14,929 nucleotides of DNA from Acidilobaceae archaeon UBA158 (GTDB lineage Archaea > Thermoproteota > Thermoprotei_A > Sulfolobales > Acidilobaceae), in NCBI GenBank assembly GCA_002506595.1, contig DAXV01000022.1, forward strand, positions 37,841 to 52,769, read 5' to 3'. This document shows positions 7,134 to 14,518 of the stretch, one piece after another. Position 1 is the stretch's first letter, and every line of letters begins with the position of its first letter. Position numbers and translations under genes: made by a program. The notes under the pieces are model-generated. The model saw nothing but the letters and a program-made list of their open reading frames with translations. It did no database searches and was not told the origin of the DNA.

Positions 7134-7316
7134 CTTTTCACCAGTTATTCAGATTTTTAAACATAAAAATAAGTTAAAAATCTTCTAGCTTTTTATGATT
7201 AATTTTTTATAAATAATTGATATACACTTATTGAGAAAGTTGTGAAAAATATTTAATTTTTTACTACTATTATTATATATAGATATATTTAGATATAGAA
7301 AATCGGGTGATTATTT
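7134..7316. promoter_or_regulatory. Divergent promoter region between the RCK gene and the DUF2258-like/repair operon
   Basis: On the plus strand, TATTATATATAG (7271-7282) is a TATA-like element that would start transcription near 7300. The leader would carry GGGTGAT (7305-7311), a near-perfect ribosome site five bases before ATG 7317. The direct repeat TAGATATA occurs at 7280 and 7290, exactly ten bases apart, between the TATA element and the ribosome site. On the minus strand, GATTTTTAACTT (7171-7182) is a TATA-like element for the RCK gene, and GGTGA (7138-7142) is its ribosome site. Confidence 0.5.
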
Positions 7317-7658
7317 ATGGAGATCTTATTAAAAACAGGTCCAGTTAGGATGAGTGGGTATGCCTTAAAATTGAGAAGAGCTGCAAATGCAGCTTTTCGT
7401 AAATTATATTCTGAAAAGAAAATAGACTCTAAGGCTGTTAATCAACTATTAACTGATTTAAATAAAAATTTATATGGAATTTTAGTTGAAAAATATAATA
7501 TTCCAAAGGATGTGATAGTTAATATACAAATAGTATTTGATTTAAATGAGCATAATATTTCAATCAAAGATATAGATTTATCAGTTTATGATAAAAATGA
7601 GATTTTAAGCAGAGATTTAACAAAAGAATTTAAGCAAATATTAAAGATAAATGCATAA
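7317..7658 (+). CDS. Small DUF2258-like crenarchaeal protein upstream of mre11
   Basis: A 113-residue soluble protein resembling, from memory, the DUF2258 family of small crenarchaeal proteins of unknown role. It has a short N-terminal strand (EILLKTGPVRMSG), a basic helix (YALKLRRAANAAFRKLY, residues 15-31), a second helix (SKAVNQLLTDLNKNLYGILVEKY, 43-65) and two strands (VIVNIQIVFDL and IKDIDLSVYD). A final basic helix (LTKEFKQILKI) ends the protein. The basic helices might contact nucleic acid, but no catalytic motif is visible. The start is fixed by GGGTGAT five bases upstream. It lies 93 bases before mre11 on the same strand and could be co-transcribed with the repair genes, though a dyad and a possible second promoter lie between. 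A role in DNA repair is guilt by association only. Confidence 0.7.
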   Translation: MEILLKTGPVRMSGYALKLRRAANAAFRKLYSEKKIDSKAVNQLLTDLNKNLYGILVEKYNIPKDVIVNIQIVFDLNEHNISIKDIDLSVYDKNEILSRDLTKEFKQILKINA

Positions 7659-7704
7659 TATTTCAACATAAATCATTAATTATTTAGAGACGAGAGATGT
7701 AGGA

Positions 7705-7747
7705 TTAAATATTATTAGGTAATACTATCTAATAATAATAAGGAGAT
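7705..7747 (+). promoter_or_regulatory. mre11 leader: TATA-like box, 12-bp dyad and ribosome site
   Basis: TATTATTAGGTA (7710-7721) and TATCTAATAATA (7726-7737) form a dyad of 12-bp arms around the spacer ATAC, with a single imperfect position (G-T, a wobble pair in the sense RNA). A TATA-like TTAAATATT (7705-7713) overlaps its left edge and would place transcription start near 7735, at its right edge. AGGAGAT (7741-7747) follows as the ribosome site for the TTG start at 7752. The dyad therefore lies where a repressor could block pre-initiation. In read-through RNA it would form a hairpin four bases before the ribosome site. No T-run follows, so a terminator is unlikely. Confidence 0.5.
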
Positions 7748-7751
7748 TAAA

Positions 7752-8978
7752 TTGCAAATAGTTCACATGTCTGATTTACATGTAGGAGCGAGACCCCATA
7801 ATGAAAAAATAATATATAATGATATAATTGATGCATTTAACGAATCAATGGATTTGGTGATAAGGGAAAAGCCAGATTCTTTAATAATAGCTGGGGATTT
7901 ATTTGATTCACCAAAACCTGATAACGATTCTTTAAAAATAGTAATAAATAGATTTAAAGAAGTAACAAATTCTGGTATACCAATAATTTTAGCCCATGGA
8001 GAACATGATACTCCTGGAAGAAAAGAATCTACAATATTGCAAGTATTGTCATCAGCCATACCAAATGTCTATGCTCCTTTATATGAATCTAAAAGTAATG
8101 AAGATGAAAATACAATGTTTTTAAATGTAGTAAAAGAAAGTAAAATAAGTTTAAACAAACTTGATATATATGTATATCCATATAAAAAAGTAAACTTAGA
8201 TATGAGAAAAACACTTGCAGATAAGTTGTTAAAAATATATGATAAAGAAATAAAATCAAGCAATAATAAAACAATTTTTGTAGCTCATTTTTCAATAGAC
8301 CCTTATTTAATATTTGATGCAGTAGCTGATGTTCAGAAGTTACCAAATGCTAATTATATAGCCTTAGGTCACATACATGAAAGGATAATAAATAAAAAAG
8401 ATAAGTTTTTTGTCTATCCCGGTTCATTATATCCTTTAAGTATTAGCGAAATGAAAAATAAGGAAAGAGGTCCAATTCTTGTTGATTTATCTGGAGATGA
8501 ACCTGATATTCAAGAATTAAAAATAAATATAAGAGATAATTTGTTTGCCAGAATTTCTATTGAAGAAGAAAAAGATATTTTAAATAAATTAAGAGCAGGA
8601 ATTGAAGTTAAAATGAAAGGTATCTTAAATAAAAACAAAGAGCCTATAATTTATTTAGATATAGAAAAAACAAAAGATGTGTATTCAAGGTCTATAATAC
8701 AAGCTATAACAAAAATCGAAAATGAATTTAATGTGCACATAATTCCAGAATTGAGAAACATAGAAAAGAAAGAAAGTTCATATAATGTAAAGGCATTAAA
8801 TAGAGGTAGCTTGGATCCTTTTAATATACTTATTAATGAACTGAAATTAAGCGATAATACAGCAAAGCTCTTACTCGATTTAAGAGATATGGCATTAGAA
8901 GGAGATGAGTCAAAGGTTATTGAAATATTTGATAAATTATCTAAAGAAAGCTTAGATGAATTAAAGAGGTTGATATAA
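7752..8978 (+). CDS. mre11: Mre11 DNA repair nuclease
   Basis: Mn-dependent 3'-5' exonuclease and single-strand endonuclease that works with Rad50 in double-strand break processing. The 408 residues begin with the phosphoesterase domain, with metal ligands SDLHVG (Asp8, His10), GDLFDSP (Asp49), HGEHD (83-86 region, His85), VAHFS (His179) and GHIH (His207, His209). The spacing matches Pyrococcus Mre11 closely, but the ligand at position 84, normally Asn in GNHD, is Glu. The capping domain follows (about 240-340). The C-terminal helices (about 354-408), with DPFNILINELK, should bind the base of the Rad50 coiled coil. The TTG at 7752 is preferred as start because AGGAGAT precedes it, an in-frame stop (7716) excludes upstream starts, and Met6 would remove most of the first beta strand. 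It is followed by rad50 after one base. Confidence 0.95.
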   Translation: MQIVHMSDLHVGARPHNEKIIYNDIIDAFNESMDLVIREKPDSLIIAGDLFDSPKPDNDSLKIVINRFKEVTNSGIPIILAHGEHDTPGRKESTILQVLSSAIPNVYAPLYESKSNEDENTMFLNVVKESKISLNKLDIYVYPYKKVNLDMRKTLADKLLKIYDKEIKSSNNKTIFVAHFSIDPYLIFDAVADVQKLPNANYIALGHIHERIINKKDKFFVYPGSLYPLSISEMKNKERGPILVDLSGDEPDIQELKINIRDNLFARISIEEEKDILNKLRAGIEVKMKGILNKNKEPIIYLDIEKTKDVYSRSIIQAITKIENEFNVHIIPELRNIEKKESSYNVKALNRGSLDPFNILINELKLSDNTAKLLLDLRDMALEGDESKVIEIFDKLSKESLDELKRLI

Positions 8979-8979
8979 C

Positions 8980-11736
8980 ATGGGTTATTACATTTTAGAT
9001 TCATTGGAAATTGAAAACTTTTTAAGTCATAAAAATACTAAAATCAATTTTTCATCTGGTAGTCTGGCATTTATTGGAGAAAATGGTGCTGGAAAAAGTA
9101 GTATTTTAGAAGCATTATATTTTGCATTAACTTTAAAGCCATGGAGGGATAGGGCATATTTAATAAATACAAATGCAAAAAAAGCAGTTGTGAAGGTTAA
9201 ATTAAAGGAACTTGAAGGTAATGATATCTTAGAATTAAGGGTTGATCTTACAAAAAAAGGAATTGATAGCTTTACAACAGAAGTTACTTTAAAGAGAAAC
9301 AATAAGGTTGAAGCCTCAAGACAAGAAGATTATAAGAAATTAATAAAACATTATCTTAACATGCAATCAGTTCCAGAAATTACAGATTTTTTGCAAAGTT
9401 CAATAATAGTTAAGCAAAATACATTAAATGAAATAGCTAGCAAAATGACTGATAACAAAAAAGATTTTAAGGAATTAATAGAAAGGGCTTTGGGCATAGA
9501 ATCATATAAAGATGCTGAAGATAATTTAAAGAAAATTGATATTAAATCCGAAAACCAAAGTATTGGTCTAATTTATAATATCAAACAAAGACATCTAGAT
9601 GAAGTAAATAAAAATATTACAAATAAAAAACAGGAATATGAATCAATTAAAAATAAAATAGATGAAATAAAAATTGAGATAAAAAAGAAAGAAAACGAAA
9701 AACAGGAATTAGAAAGCCTAATAAATAACCTTAAAAAACAATTAGAAGAAAATCAAGACAAAGCTTTAGAACTAAATACTTTAAAGGCAAGAAAGGAAGA
9801 GCTTTTAAAATATTTAAGTAAAAGGCAAAAAGAAATAGAAAACTTGCAAAAAGAAATAGAAAACTTGCAAAAAGAAATAGAAAACATTGAAAAACAAAAA
9901 AATATAGCAGATTTGTATGATACATTAAACGAATATGATAGCTTATCAATTGAATTAAAGGATTTGGAAGGCAAATTAAATGAATTAGAATTTATAAAGA
10001 ATAACTATGAACAAATGATAAAATATCAAGAATATGAAGACAAATACAATGAATTAAATAAAGAAAAGGAAGAAATAAATGAAAAATTGAAAAAAATTGA
10101 GATAGATTTGAATTATTATAATAATTTATATAAAGAATATACAAACAGAATTAATAAAATAAACAAGCTAAGAAATAGCTTTAAAGAATTTATAAATATT
10201 AATGTTGAGCAGGATTTAGATCAATTTATAAATCGGATTAATGAAGAAATTCAACAAATAAAAAATGAAAAAGATGATTTGGATAAAAAAATCAAAGATA
10301 AAGAAGAAGAAATTATAAAAATAGAAACTGAAATTAAAAGAATGAAGGATTATTTAAATGTATTGAATAAGGAAGATAAAAACAGTGTTGAATGCCCAGT
10401 ATGTCATACAAAATTATCGGGAAAAACTATTGAAGATCTTAAAAATAACTATCTTAATGAAATAAATAACCATACAAATGAACTTAACAAATTAAAAGAG
10501 GAAAAAAATGCATTAGATAAAAATCAGAAAGAAGTAAATGATAAGCAAAACAAAATGGCTAATCTTTTACAAGAAATTATCATTTTTAAAGATCAAATAA
10601 CTGATGAAATGAAAGGATCGGATAAAAAAGTAAAAGAGTTGAATTCAAATAAGAAAGAGCTTGAACAAAAATTAAAGGAATTATCTAATAAACTTGATAG
10701 TATTAATGAATATTATGAACAATATTTAGCTTCAAAAATTAATCTTGAGAAAAGCAAAATTGATTTAAGTAAAATTAATGAAAAGATAAATGAATATGAA
10801 GAATTAAAAGAGAAGTATTCTGAAATGAGTAATAAATTGAAAAATTTATTTAAAGTAATTTTAGATACAACTAAAACTAATAATATAAAAAAGGCAAGAG
10901 AAATAATAAGCAGTGCAAAAGCTAAATATATGGGATTAGAAAAGATAAAAAACGACTTAAAGAAAAATAATGAAGAATTGATATCTATGAAAAATGATTT
11001 AAATGATAACATGGTTGAACTCAAAAATATTGAAGATAAAATAAATGAACTCAAAAATATTGAAGATAAAATAAATGAACTAAAGGATGAGATAGAGAAT
11101 AAAGAGGTTTTATATCAAAATATTTTAAAGGATATTAGTAGGCTTGAAGGAGAAAAGAAAAATAATGAAGATAACGCAAGTAAATTAGAAAATGAAATTA
11201 AAGCCTTAGAAGAGATAAAGAATAAGATAATTGTCGGTTTAGCTTCCATTAACATATTTAATAAGGTTCAGAGGTCTTTATACAACAACGCTTTAATAGC
11301 GCTTGAAAATGAAATGAATGATGTATTTTCAAAATTTGGATTGGACTATTCTAGAATAGAGATTAGGGAAAATGAGGAAGGAAATATAGGCGTATACGTA
11401 ATAGATAGAAATGGAAATGAAAGGCCTATTTCTGTATTAAGCGGAGGAGAACAAAGCGTTATAGCGTTGGCATTTATAATAGCTTTAAATAAAATAATAC
11501 AGGCAAAAATAGGATTTTTGGCTTTAGATGAGCCAACAGAAAGCTTGGATGAACAAAGGAGAAAAACATTGATAGAAATCTTGAGTAGATTAACTGAAAG
11601 CAATGATAATTTGCCTCCACCAGTTTATCAATTATTGGTAATAACCCATCATAGCGATATAATGGAAAACATTGATCAGATATGTAATGTATCAAAAGAA
11701 AATGGTGTTTCTAAAGTTATGTGTGAGGCTGATTGA
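8980..11736 (+). CDS. rad50: Rad50 SMC-like ATPase
   Basis: ATPase partner of Mre11 that clamps DNA ends and tethers them through its coiled coil. The 918 residues contain the N-terminal ABC half with Walker A GENGAGKSS (33-41) and a Q-loop (KQN, Gln146). Two long charged coiled-coil arms (about 190-465 and 480-760) follow, with the zinc hook CPVC (Cys472, Cys475) at the apex; one CxxC from each of two molecules binds a shared Zn. The C-terminal half has the signature LSGGEQS (820-826), Walker B plus D-loop ALDEPTESLD (848-857) and the H-loop His890 (ITHH). All ATPase motifs are intact, and the length is close to other archaeal Rad50 proteins. Two places in the coiled coil hold exact tandem DNA duplications. 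The ATG at 8980 follows the mre11 stop by one base with GAGGTTGAT upstream; nurA begins one base after the TGA stop. Confidence 0.96.
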   Translation: MGYYILDSLEIENFLSHKNTKINFSSGSLAFIGENGAGKSSILEALYFALTLKPWRDRAYLINTNAKKAVVKVKLKELEGNDILELRVDLTKKGIDSFTTEVTLKRNNKVEASRQEDYKKLIKHYLNMQSVPEITDFLQSSIIVKQNTLNEIASKMTDNKKDFKELIERALGIESYKDAEDNLKKIDIKSENQSIGLIYNIKQRHLDEVNKNITNKKQEYESIKNKIDEIKIEIKKKENEKQELESLINNLKKQLEENQDKALELNTLKARKEELLKYLSKRQKEIENLQKEIENLQKEIENIEKQKNIADLYDTLNEYDSLSIELKDLEGKLNELEFIKNNYEQMIKYQEYEDKYNELNKEKEEINEKLKKIEIDLNYYNNLYKEYTNRINKINKLRNSFKEFININVEQDLDQFINRINEEIQQIKNEKDDLDKKIKDKEEEIIKIETEIKRMKDYLNVLNKEDKNSVECPVCHTKLSGKTIEDLKNNYLNEINNHTNELNKLKEEKNALDKNQKEVNDKQNKMANLLQEIIIFKDQITDEMKGSDKKVKELNSNKKELEQKLKELSNKLDSINEYYEQYLASKINLEKSKIDLSKINEKINEYEELKEKYSEMSNKLKNLFKVILDTTKTNNIKKAREIISSAKAKYMGLEKIKNDLKKNNEELISMKNDLNDNMVELKNIEDKINELKNIEDKINELKDEIENKEVLYQNILKDISRLEGEKKNNEDNASKLENEIKALEEIKNKIIVGLASINIFNKVQRSLYNNALIALENEMNDVFSKFGLDYSRIEIRENEEGNIGVYVIDRNGNERPISVLSGGEQSVIALAFIIALNKIIQAKIGFLALDEPTESLDEQRRKTLIEILSRLTESNDNLPPPVYQLLVITHHSDIMENIDQICNVSKENGVSKVMCEAD
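9826..9885 (+). repeat. 21-base tandem repeat in the first Rad50 coiled-coil arm
   Basis: A 21-base unit is present twice exactly (9826-9846 and 9847-9867) and is followed by a third copy identical for its first 18 bases (9868-9885). It encodes the heptad QKEIENL repeated, so the copies keep the coiled-coil register. This looks like recent slippage or unequal exchange under selection for heptad periodicity. Confidence 0.9.
11016..11081 (+). repeat. 30-base tandem duplication in the second Rad50 coiled-coil arm
   Basis: A 30-base unit at 11016-11045 is repeated without a single change at 11046-11075, with six further matching bases. It encodes ELKNIEDKIN twice. Ten residues are not a multiple of seven, so the duplication adds a register shift compared with one copy. 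Perfect identity, including third codon positions, suggests a recent event. Confidence 0.9.
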
Positions 11737-11737
11737 A

Positions 11738-12895
11738 ATGGATTCTACTTTAATAAATTCAACATTAAAAAATAAAGATACAATATTAGATATTATTAGG
11801 AAAAATCCCAAAACTCAATGTAATATAAAATGGAATCCCTTGCCTGAAAAAATTGATTATGATATCGAAGTTTCTGCAGAAGATGGAGGAGATATGATTT
11901 CAGAGTTTGATACTTTTACATTATATGCAGTGAAATCATGGGCTAAAACGTTTAATAATAATCTTAAACCAATAGAAAATGCTTTGGTAGGTCTTTTATT
12001 GCCACCTAAATATTCATTATTAAGAGTTTCATTATATAGGGAAATAATTGAGGCAAAATCATCATTAGATGCTGTACCTAAAAATGGTATAGCCTTTTTT
12101 GATGGAAGCATTTCGCCATTAATTGCATGGTGGAGACCAGGCATTTCAATAAAAACAGGGGAAGAACTTGATGAATTGTTGGAAGTTGCTGATGATGAAT
12201 TAAAAAACGGGAGTTACCTAATTAATAAAATAGATGATTTACTAAATGAGTCATTATATCACCCATTAATACCATTAATCCTTATGGATATGGAACAAAA
12301 AGATCAGTTAAAACCAATGATAGATGTATTTTTAGCAATGGAAATATTAGAAAAATTATATTTATATAAAGTATTATTAGAAAAAATATTTAAAAACAAT
12401 TCATTACCAATTTTTATATCAAAGACGAGCAGATCAACTAGGTTATGCAATTCAAACTTACCTGATGTACATATAATCAAAAAAATTGTAAGATCGCAAC
12501 CAGGTTATGTCTATTGGGATGAAAGCTTAAACTTGGGGGCATATAATATAATAGGAGGAGAAAATGTGAAAAAAATGTTTCCTAGATTAGGAGGAATAGA
12601 CGATTTTTATGAAAATAAATTGGGTATGATAAGATTTTATGCAAGGTTGCAATATGGTGCTCCAATTTTGCAAGTAGATGCTTTATTTGATCAAAGTAAG
12701 GGAATTCCTGATGTTGAAAATTTCATTAATCAGGTTGTTTCAAAAATAATTTTGGTACCATTACAGCAAGGCTATCCTACATCTCTAGTTTTTGCTCATA
12801 AGAATGCTGCAATTACAATAGATGATATGGAAGCTTTAATAAAAATAGCAGGCATTGAAGGGGAGTTAAGAGAAAGAAGTATGTTAGTATTTTAG
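11738..12895 (+). CDS. nurA: NurA 5'-3' nuclease
   Basis: Mn-dependent nuclease that forms a complex with the HerA motor to resect DNA ends after Mre11-Rad50. I place the start at ATG 11738, giving 385 residues: it lies one base after the rad50 stop and has GAGGCTGAT upstream, whereas the longer frame from 11672 would overlap rad50 by 65 bases. Candidate catalytic residues are Asp49 (AEDGG), Glu105 (IIEAK), Asp122 (FFDGS), Tyr346 (GYP) and His354 (AHKNA). The spacings Asp-Glu 56, Glu-Asp 17 and Tyr-His 8 agree with those I recall for Sulfolobus NurA (Asp58, Glu114, Asp131, Tyr291, His299). The segment between Asp122 and Tyr346 is about 64 residues longer. Family recognition rests on these motifs, the RNase H-like order and the operon position. 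Confidence 0.85.
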   Translation: MDSTLINSTLKNKDTILDIIRKNPKTQCNIKWNPLPEKIDYDIEVSAEDGGDMISEFDTFTLYAVKSWAKTFNNNLKPIENALVGLLLPPKYSLLRVSLYREIIEAKSSLDAVPKNGIAFFDGSISPLIAWWRPGISIKTGEELDELLEVADDELKNGSYLINKIDDLLNESLYHPLIPLILMDMEQKDQLKPMIDVFLAMEILEKLYLYKVLLEKIFKNNSLPIFISKTSRSTRLCNSNLPDVHIIKKIVRSQPGYVYWDESLNLGAYNIIGGENVKKMFPRLGGIDDFYENKLGMIRFYARLQYGAPILQVDALFDQSKGIPDVENFINQVVSKIILVPLQQGYPTSLVFAHKNAAITIDDMEALIKIAGIEGELRERSMLVF

Positions 12896-12902
12896 GGGGA
12901 TT
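12894..12902 (+). promoter_or_regulatory. herA ribosome binding site overlapping the nurA stop
   Basis: AGGGGGATT begins inside the nurA TAG stop codon and ends three bases before the herA ATG at 12906. It resembles the archaeal GGAGGTGAT consensus with a G for T change. Termination of nurA at this site would favour coupled translation of its partner herA. Confidence 0.6.
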
Positions 12903-12905
12903 AAA

Positions 12906-14438
12906 ATGAGTTGCGGAGAAGAATCTGTAGGATGGATAGTTGGTGAAAGTAGTCCTACTAGAAGTCTTGTAATATTTTCTCATGATAGCAAGCTTAATTT
13001 ATCTGCAGGCATGTATTTGGTTACAGAAACGTCTAGAGGTTGCGTTTTAGGTATATTAGAAAGCCTGGTATCTGGAAGTAGATTATTGCCTAGTAGCGTT
13101 ACTGATCCTAATTCTGTGAATTCGGTAATAAGTGCTATAAACCAAAATGAAATGCTTAGTGAAACTTATTTAAAAGGAAGTGTTATGTGGTTAAGTTATT
13201 TAGATGCTTTAGAAAAGGGATCTATAGATTCTCCTAAGGTTCCACCCTTACCAGGGACAATAGTTTACTCTGCGAAAAAAGAAGATTTGGAAAACATATT
13301 TTCGCCAAATGATAAAGGATGGATTAAAATAGGAAAACTTTCAACTGTAGATGTTGATTATAAAATAAATATAAATAAGTTGCAAAGACATTTAGCAATT
13401 CTAGCTGTTACAGGTGGAGGGAAAAGCAATACAGTTTGTATATTATCAAGAAATATAATAAAAGAATTAAATGGGACAATTGTTTTGTTTGATATGCATG
13501 GAGAATATGGAGATCTTGGATTGGGAGATAAAGCAAATATAAGAAAACCAGTTATTAATCCAGTAAAGCTGTCTTTTGAAGAAATAAAAGACTTATCCAG
13601 ATTGCCAGAAAATGCAATAAATCAAGAAAGAATATTAAGACATGCTTGGTCTGCAACAATAAAGGATTTTAATAATAATAAAATAAACGTTGCCAATTTT
13701 ATGGATAAATTTTATGAAAATGCTCAAGCAGAAAGAGAATTAGCTAAAAATAAAAGAGAAGTTGATGGAGTGCTTAATAAGCTTGATGATATAAAAGCTA
13801 TGTATGATGAAGTATTGGATCCAAACGCACCTTTAGAACTAAAAGATATTATTGAACCTGGAAAGCTTACAATATTTGATTTAAGTGAATTTGATGAAAT
13901 AGGTGCAGATGCTGTTGTAAGTCATTTTCTAAGAAGATTACTACAAGAAAGGAAATTATGGAAGAAAACAAGATCTAATGGATATCCAGTCCCAGTATTT
14001 ACTGTCATAGAGGAAGCTCACATACTTATACCAAGCAAGAGAAATACTCTAACATCTTATTGGGCTTCTAGAATTGCTAGAGAAGGCAGGAAATTTGGAG
14101 TTGGATTAATTTTAGTAAGCCAAAGACCAAAGAATGTAAATTCTGATGTATTAAGTCAAACAAATAATAAAATAATCTTAAAAATAGTTGAACCTCAAGA
14201 TATAGAATACGTTCAAGACGCAAGCGAAGAGTTAAGTCAAGATTTGGCTGAATTATTACCTGGTTTAAATCCAGGAGAAGCCATAATAATTGGTAGTATG
14301 GCTAAATTACCTGCTTTAGTTAAAATAGAGCTTTGCAATAGTAAAAAGTCAGGAGGAGATATTGATATAGTATCTGAATGGAGCAATATGAATGAAAATA
14401 AGGAATTCCTTGAGGAAGACCTTAAATCTGTATTTTGA
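12906..14438 (+). CDS. herA: HerA hexameric DNA translocase/helicase
   Basis: FtsK-like motor ATPase that threads DNA through a hexameric ring and drives the NurA nuclease during end resection. The 510 residues start with a HAS beta-barrel (about 1-105), the part that contacts NurA in known complexes. The RecA-like core carries Walker A VTGGGKSNT (168-176), FDMHGEYGD (195-203), a helical insertion (about 220-310) and Walker B VFTVIEEAH (364-372, catalytic Glu369/370). It ends with the conserved WASRIAREGRKFGVG...VSQRP block (386-408), which includes candidate arginine fingers (Arg389, Arg392, Arg395), and a C-terminal brace. Length is near that of Sulfolobus HerA (about 500). It lies ten bases after nurA with a good ribosome site. 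It is the last gene of the module, whereas in Sulfolobus, as I recall, herA is first. Confidence 0.95.
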   Translation: MSCGEESVGWIVGESSPTRSLVIFSHDSKLNLSAGMYLVTETSRGCVLGILESLVSGSRLLPSSVTDPNSVNSVISAINQNEMLSETYLKGSVMWLSYLDALEKGSIDSPKVPPLPGTIVYSAKKEDLENIFSPNDKGWIKIGKLSTVDVDYKININKLQRHLAILAVTGGGKSNTVCILSRNIIKELNGTIVLFDMHGEYGDLGLGDKANIRKPVINPVKLSFEEIKDLSRLPENAINQERILRHAWSATIKDFNNNKINVANFMDKFYENAQAERELAKNKREVDGVLNKLDDIKAMYDEVLDPNAPLELKDIIEPGKLTIFDLSEFDEIGADAVVSHFLRRLLQERKLWKKTRSNGYPVPVFTVIEEAHILIPSKRNTLTSYWASRIAREGRKFGVGLILVSQRPKNVNSDVLSQTNNKIILKIVEPQDIEYVQDASEELSQDLAELLPGLNPGEAIIIGSMAKLPALVKIELCNSKKSGGDIDIVSEWSNMNENKEFLEEDLKSVF

Positions 14439-14518
14439 TTTTCAGAAAATAAATTAAAATCTAATAAAAGTTTAAATTCCTTTTAATGCTATAAAACTAT
14501 CGGCGATGCATAAATAAG
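14439..14518 (+). promoter_or_regulatory. herA 3' spacer and leaderless promoter of the next gene
   Basis: TATAAAA (14490-14496) is centred 26 bases before the ATG at 14519, the spacing expected when transcription starts at or next to the start codon; no ribosome site precedes that ATG, so the mRNA is probably leaderless. A second TATA-like GTTTAAATT lies at 14470-14478. T-rich TTCCTTTTAA (14477-14486) may help end the repair-operon transcript, but no hairpin was seen. Confidence 0.5.

Noticed and set aside
7705..7747. Dyad before mre11 considered as a terminator for the upstream small gene
   Set aside because: No T-run follows the stem on the plus strand, and the ribosome site of mre11 begins four bases after it.
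9826..9885. Tandem 21-base units considered as a CRISPR-like or mobile repeat
   Set aside because: There are no spacers, the unit is in frame with heptads of Rad50, and no cas gene is nearby.
9731..9974. Minus-strand open frames with repeated Phe-Leu-Phe segments opposite rad50
   Set aside because: They are the antisense of the Lys/Glu-rich coiled coil, have no ribosome site and show repeats that merely mirror the rad50 duplication.
11672..11737. 22-residue N-terminal extension of NurA overlapping rad50
   Set aside because: The extension lies wholly within the rad50 end in another frame; ATG 11738 has an upstream GAGG ribosome site and gives the usual stop-to-start packing.
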